Source: Treponema sp. UBA1747 (GTDB lineage Bacteria > Spirochaetota > Spirochaetia > Treponematales > Treponemataceae). Taken from it: 18,610 nucleotides of DNA. The stretch is from positions 24,443-43,052 of the forward strand of contig DCHR01000004.1 of the NCBI GenBank assembly GCA_002315375.1. Reading direction: 5' to 3'. Numbering within the stretch: the first letter of the stretch is position 1; the number at the start of each line of letters is the position of its first letter. Of this stretch, positions 7,882-14,203 are shown piece after piece. A model generated the notes under the pieces. The model did not search any database, was not told the DNA's origin, and worked only from the letters and a program-made list of their open reading frames with translations. Both the position numbers and the translations under genes were made by a program.

Positions 7882-7911
7882 AAAAAAAAGCGGCCGATTT
7901 CTCGGCCGCTT
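7882..7911 (-). terminator. Intrinsic terminator of the solute-binding protein gene
   Basis: A 10-bp perfect GC-rich stem (7888-7897 with 7902-7911, 4-nt loop) is followed on the minus strand by eight T (complement of 7882-7889). It lies about 20 nt after the stop codon of the gene ending at 7933. In the plus direction there is no T-tract, so it does not serve the gene ending at 7768. Confidence 0.92.
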
Positions 7912-7932
7912 AAAGTCTATCAAATAAGTCTA

Positions 7933-9348
7933 TTAGTTATTTGCTTCTTTGATGAGGGCATTCCAAGAGTTGCGAACTTTATCACAAGCTTCCTGCATTG
8001 TTTCCCATCCAGGGTATACTGTCCAGAAAACATCACCAGGTTCAAGACCAGGAACCAGTTTAGAAAGCAGTGTGCTTCCGTGTGTTCTCATGATTGCCAG
8101 TGTTTCATCTACAGCGCGTTCATCACGGAAGCGAGCGTAGAAGTCTTCTTTCCAGTCATCACCAGAGTTGTATCCAGGACATTCTGTCATGTAGATGTCA
8201 TAGATTTTTGTGATTTTACCGGCACGTTCATCACCGTAAACAGCTGGAACAATATAGATGTTGTCGATATTTACACATTTGTAATCATCTGCACGTGGTC
8301 CTTTAGGGAAACATACGAATCCCCATTCATCCTGCATTTCTGCCAGTGTGTCTACGAAGTATTCCTGTTCAGCCATGAATGCTGCCTGTCCGTTCATGAA
8401 AGCTGCATACATCCAGTTCCATTCAGATCCTTCTGGCTGTGGCATTTCATACATTGACTGCATTTTGTGACCCCAGATCATTGCTTCCATAGAAGCTTCT
8501 GATTCAATGTTGTTTACCAGTTTGTCGTTTGCATCGTATTTAATTACTGAACCACCGTTTGATTCAAGGATTACATGACAAACTTCTGTGTTGTGGTTTG
8601 CCATTCCCCAGAAATCAATTACACCGTCGTTATCAACGTCGCGTGTAACCTGTTTCAGAACTTTTTCAAAGTTGTCCCAAGTCCAGGTTCCATCTCTCTG
8701 CATGTCGTAGATTGATTCTGGATCAACGTTTGCTTCTGAAAGAAGACGTTTGTTGAAGAAGAGACCTGTACGTGGCTCTGGAGCCATTGGACGACATCCG
8801 TACATTCCGCCTTTCTTTGTCATAAGCTTTTTAGTTGCAGCGTCATATTTTTTCTGGTTCCAGTCAACGTCTGTGTTTTTACTCATATCGTAGAAAAGTT
8901 TTGATTTAAGACCTGTTGTAACTGAACGTGTATCAATTGTGAATACGTAGTTTTCGTCTCCACCAAGAACACAGTAGTTGGCAACTGTCTGTGGGTGTGT
9001 ATTCCAGCTTCCGATACCTCTTTCAATTACCTTGAAGTTGTATTTCATACCGAGGTATTTGTGCCAGTTGCGGCGGTCTTCTTCAATCTTTGTTTTTGCA
9101 GGTTTGTTGTTTGCATCAACAGGATCACTCCACCAGTCAGCAACGATTACTTCCATTCCACCAAAGTCATACAGTTTTCCAGTTTTTGGATCGATGAATT
9201 CAGGTTCATTTTTCCATTTTTTATCAAGCTGCTTGAACAGAGCTTTGTCTTCTTTTGTCATCTTTGCTTTTGGTGCTGCAGAAAGTGATGTAACTGCAAC
9301 AGCTGCAAAAAGACCTGCCATCAGAATCTTTCCAAATGTTTTTTTCAT
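7933..9348 (-). CDS. ABC transporter solute-binding protein, family 1 (sugar type)
   Basis: An exported binding protein of 471 residues, probably for an oligosaccharide ABC importer. A signal peptide (1 to about 24, ending SLSAA) precedes the mature domain; there is no lipobox. Family 1 features include VIVADWW near the N-terminus, the GLFFNKRLLSEANVDP stretch, DGTWTWDNFEKVLKQ, the acidic DVDNDGVIDFWG loop, which may bind calcium, and FMNGQAAFMAEQEYFV. Aromatic residues are frequent, as in carbohydrate binders. The SD AGGAGA is strong and a strong terminator follows, suggesting a highly expressed single-gene transcript. No permease or ATPase gene lies in the window, so it is an orphan whose partners are elsewhere. 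The divergent AraC-type gene is the likely regulator. Confidence 0.93.
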   Translation of the reverse strand: MKKTFGKILMAGLFAAVAVTSLSAAPKAKMTKEDKALFKQLDKKWKNEPEFIDPKTGKLYDFGGMEVIVADWWSDPVDANNKPAKTKIEEDRRNWHKYLGMKYNFKVIERGIGSWNTHPQTVANYCVLGGDENYVFTIDTRSVTTGLKSKLFYDMSKNTDVDWNQKKYDAATKKLMTKKGGMYGCRPMAPEPRTGLFFNKRLLSEANVDPESIYDMQRDGTWTWDNFEKVLKQVTRDVDNDGVIDFWGMANHNTEVCHVILESNGGSVIKYDANDKLVNNIESEASMEAMIWGHKMQSMYEMPQPEGSEWNWMYAAFMNGQAAFMAEQEYFVDTLAEMQDEWGFVCFPKGPRADDYKCVNIDNIYIVPAVYGDERAGKITKIYDIYMTECPGYNSGDDWKEDFYARFRDERAVDETLAIMRTHGSTLLSKLVPGLEPGDVFWTVYPGWETMQEACDKVRNSWNALIKEANN

Positions 9349-9401
9349 ATCATTCTCCTATGAATAAAATATTTAATTTATAAAACCAGTTTTTTCATAA
9401 A

Positions 9402-9415
9402 CGTTACAAATAACG
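9402..9415. promoter_or_regulatory. Inverted repeat upstream of the solute-binding protein gene
   Basis: CGTTA-CAAA-TAACG is a small perfect inverted repeat 54-67 nt upstream of the binding-protein start and inside the divergent araC intergenic region. It could be a regulator site. At 5 bp per arm it may also be chance. Confidence 0.2.
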
Positions 9416-9529
9416 GCAATTCACAAGGCAAAACACTCGTAAAAGTACCGGATACAACGTTCAGTGTTTATATGTTAGGTCTGATTTCATATGAAAAATA
9501 TTATTTATTTTTGTTATATACTAATTTTT

Positions 9530-9559
9530 TTGGCGATTTTTGAAAAAACATAGTATAAT
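9530..9559 (+). promoter_or_regulatory. Promoter of the araC-type gene
   Basis: TTGGCG (9530-9535) and a perfect TATAAT (9554-9559) are 18 bp apart. Only 6 nt separate the -10 from the ATG at 9566 and there is no SD, so transcription should begin at or within a base or two of the start codon. Confidence 0.6.
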
Positions 9560-9565
9560 TCACCT

Positions 9566-10306
9566 ATGAATACAAACCGCGAACTGGCACATGCCTTATT
9601 TGAACAGAGCGAAAACGAGAAATTTCATCTTCCTTATGACTCAGAAATGGCTTTTTATTCGGCCGTTCAATCTGGAGATGAAGACCTTGTATGCAAGTAT
9701 ATGAACCCTCTTACAAAAGAAGGATTAGGTATTCTTTCCAAAAACCCTGTGCGGAATATGAAATACCACCTGATAATCACTATTGCGCTTATTACACGGT
9801 TCTGTATTGAAGGCGGACTTCCACTGGAAACCGGTTATACTCTGAGTGATCTTTACATAAGAAAACTGGATACCATCAATAATGAAGAAGAAATTTCCCA
9901 GCTTCATCACGACCTGATTTTTGATTTCACAACCCGCATGAAGAATATCAAAAAAAGAAGCGGTCTGAACAAATCAGTAAAGCTTGCCATAGACTACATC
10001 AACGACCACCTTTACATGCCTCTGAGTCTTCCGGAAATTGCTGAAGCTTCAAATGCAAATGCAAGTTACCTTTCTTCTATTTTCAAGCAGCAGACAGGAA
10101 TTTCAATCTCTCAGTTTATTCAGAAGCAGAGAATTGAAACTGCAAAAAATCTTCTGGCTTTTTCTGACCAGAGCTACGAAGACATCAGCAACTATCTTTT
10201 CTTCAGTTCCCAGAGCTATTTCATTGCCGTTTTCAAGAAGCATGTAGGTATGACCCCGAAAGAATACCGCCGCCTGAATTTCGGAAAACGCTGGGCCGAT
10301 AAATAA
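9566..10306 (+). CDS. AraC-family transcriptional regulator
   Basis: A 246-residue DNA-binding regulator. The C-terminal 100 residues (about 138-240) hold the two helix-turn-helix motifs of the family: LSLPEIAEASNANASYLSSIFK, then YEDISNYLFFSSQSYFIAVFKKHVGMTPKEYR. The N-terminal domain is not the AraC cupin. It contains the conserved NPVRNMKYHLIITIALITR and the following EGGLPLETGYTLSDLYI segment, known from a large group of regulators in Firmicutes and spirochaetes, many of which control sugar utilisation. It is divergent from the solute-binding protein gene and converges on the GH5 gene, so it probably controls both. There is no SD and a perfect TATAAT ends 6 nt before the ATG. Confidence 0.93.
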   Translation: MNTNRELAHALFEQSENEKFHLPYDSEMAFYSAVQSGDEDLVCKYMNPLTKEGLGILSKNPVRNMKYHLIITIALITRFCIEGGLPLETGYTLSDLYIRKLDTINNEEEISQLHHDLIFDFTTRMKNIKKRSGLNKSVKLAIDYINDHLYMPLSLPEIAEASNANASYLSSIFKQQTGISISQFIQKQRIETAKNLLAFSDQSYEDISNYLFFSSQSYFIAVFKKHVGMTPKEYRRLNFGKRWADK

Positions 10307-10339
10307 AAAAACCCGGACCACTAAAAGGTGAACCGGGTT
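10304..10339 (-). terminator. Intrinsic terminator of the GH5 gene
   Basis: The arms AACCCGG (10310-10316) and CCGGGTT (10333-10339) enclose a partly paired loop. On the minus strand a T-rich run (complement of 10305-10311) follows the stem. The T-run overlaps the last codons of the convergent araC gene. In the plus direction the T-tract is poor, so its main role is to end the minus-strand GH5 transcript. Confidence 0.75.
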
Positions 10340-10361
10340 GAATCAATGTTGATGTTGTGAG

Positions 10362-11381
10362 TTACATTGATTTTAATATTTCCTCCAGAACACTCTCATA
10401 ATGTCCACCTGATATTCCGAAGTTTTTACCTTTATAATTCCAGATGCAGTGACCAATTCCATATTTATTGAATACACTGTGAATCTGTTTGAACCAGGTC
10501 AATGTTGATTCAGGATCAGCCTCATCAATTACTCCGTATTCGCCGCAGTAAAGAAGAACATTTCTTTCTTCTCCGCACTTAACTGCATCTGAGAATTTGT
10601 ATTCGAATAAGCTTGCCTCTGACTTTCCTTTAAGCCATTTCATACCGCTTGCGTCATAGAAAGGTTTTGCGCCCTGAGCTTCAGGAGTATCATAATCAAA
10701 GGGATATGACAGACGGAAATCTTCAGGCATTCCTTCAAGCCAGCCTGCACCCTGATGTGTAAAACACATTGGATCATAACAATGAAAATTGTAATAAACC
10801 TTTGAATCAGGAGGCATGATAAGGTCTCTGACTGCATCAGGACTGTTGTTCCAGTAACCGCCGATAAGAATCTGAACATCAGGTGCAATCCGTCTGATTC
10901 CCCTGATTGTTTTTTCTGCAAGCTTCATCCAGCCTTCATTTAAAGAAGGACTTGTTACTTCATTCAAAAGTTCAAAACTTACATTTGGTCCCAGCTTTCC
11001 GTAACGGGCTGCCATAAGAATCCATAAATCAATGAAGCGTTTTTCATAAGTAGGATTTCCAAAAAGCCCGGTTTCCATTTCGTCTTTGTCGAAAGAAAAA
11101 CCCTGGGCCTTATGGAGATCCAGAATTATATTCAGCCCCGCCTTTTCACACCACTGAACTGCCGAGTCCAAATAACGGAAACCCTCTTCAATAAAGTTTC
11201 CGTTTAAATCCTGAATAATATTAAAATCAAAAGGGAGGCGGACATGATCCATGCCCCAGCTTTTAATTTTCTTTATATCTATTTCTGTAATAAATTCATC
11301 CAGGTGATTTTTGGCATAATTACACTGACTCAGCCAGCCGCCAAGATTTACACCTTTCATATATCCATTCCAAGTATTCAT
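10362..11381 (-). CDS. Glycoside hydrolase family 5, probably cytoplasmic
   Basis: A TIM-barrel beta-glycosidase of 339 residues with no signal peptide. GH5 hallmarks are GVNLGGWL at the start of the barrel, the HVRLPFD strand, the acid/base E141 in FELLNEV, H200 and Y202 in YNFHCYD, the nucleophile E281 in YCGEYGV, and W314 in CIWNYKGKNFGI. Fold and mechanism are secure. The substrate (cello-, gluco- or manno-oligosaccharide) and the subfamily cannot be fixed by eye. The cytoplasmic location fits cleavage of imported oligosaccharides brought in with the binding protein encoded nearby. There is no SD at the first ATG; an extended -10 (TGTTATTCT) ends 6 nt before it. Met8 is an alternative start. 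Confidence 0.92.
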   Translation of the reverse strand: MNTWNGYMKGVNLGGWLSQCNYAKNHLDEFITEIDIKKIKSWGMDHVRLPFDFNIIQDLNGNFIEEGFRYLDSAVQWCEKAGLNIILDLHKAQGFSFDKDEMETGLFGNPTYEKRFIDLWILMAARYGKLGPNVSFELLNEVTSPSLNEGWMKLAEKTIRGIRRIAPDVQILIGGYWNNSPDAVRDLIMPPDSKVYYNFHCYDPMCFTHQGAGWLEGMPEDFRLSYPFDYDTPEAQGAKPFYDASGMKWLKGKSEASLFEYKFSDAVKCGEERNVLLYCGEYGVIDEADPESTLTWFKQIHSVFNKYGIGHCIWNYKGKNFGISGGHYESVLEEILKSM

Positions 11382-11387
11382 GCTAAA

Positions 11388-11427
11388 AGAATAACATCCT
11401 ATATTTTGGAAAAATACTAATTTTTTT
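11388..11427 (-). promoter_or_regulatory. GH5 promoter and 14-mer shared with the araC/binding-protein region
   Basis: On the minus strand an extended -10, TGTTATTCT (complement of 11388-11396), lies 6 nt before the GH5 start. Just upstream, the plus-strand 14-mer ATACTAATTTTTTT (11414-11427) occurs identically at 9518-9531, between the araC and binding-protein genes. A shared regulator site is possible; the T-run makes chance identity more likely than usual. Confidence 0.4.
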
Positions 11428-11456
11428 AGGTTTGTAGTAAAAATATTTGTTAAATC

Positions 11457-11717
11457 TATAAAGAGCTTGCCATTCTTGCCAAAGCCGCAAACATCGGTTC
11501 TGATTCAGATGACACAGCAACCCGTGGAAAAAAATTTATTGAAGCTGTTCATGAAATGAATAAAAAACCGGGAATCCCTGTTATACTTAAAGATATAAAA
11601 GAGGAAGATCTGGATGTACTTTCAAAGCATGCAGATAAAGAAGCAAATCCTCTTTATCCTGTTCCTATTTTATGGGATGCAGAAGAACTTAAAGCACTGT
11701 ACCGGCTGGTAATGTAA
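11457..11717 (+). pseudogene. C-terminal remnant of an iron-containing alcohol dehydrogenase
   Basis: An open frame of 86 codons ends at TAA 11715-11717. It begins right after an in-frame TAA (11451-11453) and has no plausible start codon before ATG 11556. The peptide matches the end of group III (iron-dependent) alcohol dehydrogenases: ELAILAKAANIG, KKFIEAVHEMNKKPGIP, IKEEDLDVLSKHADKEANPLYPVP, and ILWDAEELKALYRLVM. The roughly 300 N-terminal residues, including the NAD site and the iron-binding histidines, are absent; upstream lie only 75 nt before the divergent GH5 gene. The frame itself is uninterrupted, so the truncation looks recent. The following gene is an aldehyde dehydrogenase 19 nt downstream, consistent with a former alcohol/aldehyde dehydrogenase operon. 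A misassembly could give the same picture. Confidence 0.8.
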
Positions 11718-11736
11718 AAGAGTCAAAGGAGATTTT

Positions 11737-13107
11737 ATGGAAGCAGAAAAAATCAATGAAATTGTAAATGCCCAGAAAAAATATTTTGCCACAGGAGCCA
11801 CTCTCCCTGTTCAGTACCGCATTAATCTTTTGAAAAAACTGTACGCTGCAATCAAAGCTGACGAAGTGGAAATTGAAGCAGCCCTGACTCACGACCTGGG
11901 AAAAAGTGCCCTTGAAGGATACATGTGTGAAGTTGGTCTCACACTGGCCGAAATCACTTACATGCTGAAGCACATCAAAAAATTTGCAAAAGACAAAACT
12001 GTCGTTACTCCACTGGCACAGTTTGCTTCCAGAAGTTTTGTCCGCATCCAGCCTTACGGAACAGTTCTTATCATGAGTCCGTGGAACTATCCTTTCATGC
12101 TCACACTGGAACCTCTGGTAAATGCCATTGCTGCAGGTAACACAGCTGTTATCAAACCGAGTGCTTACTCACCGGCTACAAGTGCTGCCATTGAAAAGCT
12201 CATTGCAAAAGTATTTACACCTGAACAGGTTGCTGTTGTAACAGGGGGCCGCGATGAAAACAAGGCTCTCCTTGAACAGCATTTTGAATACATTTTCTTC
12301 ACAGGAAGTCAGGCAGTTGGAAAGGAAGTTCTCCGCTCTGCAAGCAAATGGCTCACACCATGTACTCTGGAACTGGGAGGAAAATCTCCTTGTATCGTTG
12401 ATGAAACTGCAAACATCAAGCTGGCCGCCAAACGCATTGTTTGGGGCAAGTTCCTGAACTGCGGCCAGACCTGTGTTGCTCCTGATTACCTTTACTGCCA
12501 CGAAAGCGTTAAGGACCAGCTGGTTGCCGAAATGAAACTGCAGATCAAAAAGCAGTTCGGTGAAGATCCGCTGGCAAACAAAGACTACGGAAAAATCATC
12601 AACAAAAAACACTTTGATAGAATTCTGGGACTTATCCCTGCAGAGCTTGGTGCCCGCTCAAAAGAAGACACTCTTCAGATTGAACCTACAATTATCCCGG
12701 ACGCTTCCTGGGATGACCCTGTTATGCAGGAAGAAATCTTCGGTCCTGTAATGCCGGTATTAACTTTCAAATCTCTGGATGAAGTTGTTCAGAAAGTTGA
12801 ATCTGGTCTGCGCCCTCTGGCCCTGTACATTTACAGTTCAAATAAAAAGAACATCAATTATGTTACACGCAGAGTTCGCTTCGGTGGCGGTTGTATAAAC
12901 GACTGTATCATTCACCTGGCAACCAGCGAAATGGGCTTCGGTGGAGTTGGCGAAAGCGGAATGGGTTCTTACCATGGAAAAATCGGTTTTGAAACCTTCA
13001 GTCACAAACAGTCCATTGTTGATAAAAAGACCTGGATGGATCTTCCGATGCGTTACCAGCCTTTCAAGGCAATGAATGAAAAACTTTTGAGAATGTTTTT
13101 GAAATAA
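11737..13107 (+). CDS. Aldehyde dehydrogenase, class 3-like
   Basis: NAD(P)-dependent oxidation of an aldehyde to its acid, cytosolic. The 456-residue length fits the ALDH3-like group. Visible motifs are the Rossmann-side SPWNYPF near 114-120, IAAGNTAVIKPS near 131-142, FFTGS at 187-191, the general base E212 in LELGGKSP, and the catalytic C246 in NCGQTCVAPDY. The motif QEEIFGPVMPV follows, and the C-terminus carries the FGGVGESGMGSYHGKIGFETFSH signature. The SD AAAGGAGA is strong. It follows the alcohol dehydrogenase remnant by 19 nt, so its original promoter may have been lost with the truncated gene. A TTGTAG/TATAAA pair near 11432-11462 with 19-bp spacing is a weak replacement candidate. 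Confidence 0.95.
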   Translation: MEAEKINEIVNAQKKYFATGATLPVQYRINLLKKLYAAIKADEVEIEAALTHDLGKSALEGYMCEVGLTLAEITYMLKHIKKFAKDKTVVTPLAQFASRSFVRIQPYGTVLIMSPWNYPFMLTLEPLVNAIAAGNTAVIKPSAYSPATSAAIEKLIAKVFTPEQVAVVTGGRDENKALLEQHFEYIFFTGSQAVGKEVLRSASKWLTPCTLELGGKSPCIVDETANIKLAAKRIVWGKFLNCGQTCVAPDYLYCHESVKDQLVAEMKLQIKKQFGEDPLANKDYGKIINKKHFDRILGLIPAELGARSKEDTLQIEPTIIPDASWDDPVMQEEIFGPVMPVLTFKSLDEVVQKVESGLRPLALYIYSSNKKNINYVTRRVRFGGGCINDCIIHLATSEMGFGGVGESGMGSYHGKIGFETFSHKQSIVDKKTWMDLPMRYQPFKAMNEKLLRMFLK

Positions 13108-13108
13108 A

Positions 13109-13146
13109 AAAAAGGGCAAATGAAGTACACTTCATTTGCCCCTTTT
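13109..13146. terminator. Bidirectional intrinsic terminator
   Basis: A perfect inverted repeat, 12-13 bp per arm (13114-13141, GGGCAAATGAAG with its complement), is flanked by an A-run on the left and TTTT on the right. It lies between the convergent aldehyde dehydrogenase and esterase genes and should end transcripts from both sides. Confidence 0.92.
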
Positions 13147-13198
13147 CATTTTTGAAGTCTTTTAATTAAAAATCTTTCAACCTCAAATCTCGAAAAAA

Positions 13199-14146
13199 CT
13201 ATTTGAATAATCTCTGTGCAAAATTGTAAATACCACTGGTAATTGCAGGATCACCGTGGTCACTGCCCGGAATACTCCACCAGATGTGTTTTACTTCATT
13301 CTTTACAAAAAGATTATGATAAGTAAGAGGGAATACACCGACAACGCTGTCGCTGTCTCCGGCACAAATCATCAGAAGTTCAGGATAGGTTTTGCTTTCA
13401 TCAAACTTTACATCTGCTTCGGCAAACTGTCCTTTGTGGTACATTGCAAAATCTCTTCCTTCAACAAGACCAGGAGCCGGTGCAATAGCACAGGCATAGC
13501 GGAAAAGATCAGGGCGATAGAAAACACAGGCCAAAGTTTCGCGGCCGCCCATACTGAATCCACAGATAGCTGTATTATCGCGGCCTTCAAGAACAGAATA
13601 TTTTTCTGCAATGTAAGGCATGATGCTTGTAGTCATTTCATCAATGAAATTGTCATAACAGGCAACATTTGCTTCATCAATGGCACTACACTGTGGCTGT
13701 TTTTTGCTTGTGTACATAAATGGATAAACGATTACCATTTCTGAAGCCAGTCCCTGATTCATAAGGTTTGTCAGAGTAACTGAGTTCCCGCCTTTTGGAT
13801 TTCCAACCATTGAATATTCATCACCAAAAATTCCGTGAAGAACATAAAGAACAGGATATTTCTTTTCTGTTGTGTAGCCCGGAGGAAGAAGAACGTTTAT
13901 CCCCTTTTCCTTTTCGGCAACCTTTGAATAATAAGTCGAATGTTCAAGAGTACCGTAATCGTTTCCTTCTACATATGCAGTTGCACTTTTGGGTGCATAA
14001 ATTGCAATGCCGTCATCATTCAAAACTGGTTTTGTTTCAGCAGGTTTTACATCAATTTCGTTATTTTCTGATGATGCACAACCAGCCATCATAGCAGTAT
14101 CAAGCATAATAAGTGCTCCAAATATAATTTTAGTTAATTTACGCAT
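13199..14146 (-). CDS. Esterase lipoprotein, esterase D / feruloyl-esterase-like
   Basis: A 315-residue alpha/beta hydrolase anchored as a lipoprotein, with signal peptide and lipobox MAGC (C23). The core resembles the putative-esterase family that includes acetyl-xylan and feruloyl esterases: INVLLPPGYTTEKKYPVLYVLHG with the oxyanion region near 102-108, nucleophile S198 in GFSMGG, an acidic residue in CAGDSDSVVG (D264 or D266), and H297 in GSDHGDP. The likely role is removal of acyl side groups from plant polysaccharide at the cell surface, fitting the nearby glycosidase and sugar-binding genes. There is no SD; TAATAT (complement of 14156-14161) ends 9 nt before the ATG. It lies downstream of the repeat lipoprotein gene on the same strand. 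Confidence 0.88.
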   Translation of the reverse strand: MRKLTKIIFGALIMLDTAMMAGCASSENNEIDVKPAETKPVLNDDGIAIYAPKSATAYVEGNDYGTLEHSTYYSKVAEKEKGINVLLPPGYTTEKKYPVLYVLHGIFGDEYSMVGNPKGGNSVTLTNLMNQGLASEMVIVYPFMYTSKKQPQCSAIDEANVACYDNFIDEMTTSIMPYIAEKYSVLEGRDNTAICGFSMGGRETLACVFYRPDLFRYACAIAPAPGLVEGRDFAMYHKGQFAEADVKFDESKTYPELLMICAGDSDSVVGVFPLTYHNLFVKNEVKHIWWSIPGSDHGDPAITSGIYNFAQRLFK

Positions 14147-14182
14147 AGACTTAAGATATTACCTTTTTGATGAAAATACTAT

Positions 14183-14203
14183 ATGGGATTTTTCCCATTT
14201 TTT
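14183..14203 (+). terminator. Terminator-like hairpin pointing along +
   Basis: ATGGGA-TTTT-TCCCAT (14183-14198) is followed on the plus strand by five T. Both flanking genes are on the minus strand, where the hairpin has no T-tract. It may limit antisense transcription into the lipoprotein gene or be a poor terminator for that gene. Confidence 0.3.

Noticed and set aside
8080..9367. Open frames on + opposite the solute-binding protein gene
   Set aside because: They are antisense shadows of a strongly biased gene, without family motifs or start signals.
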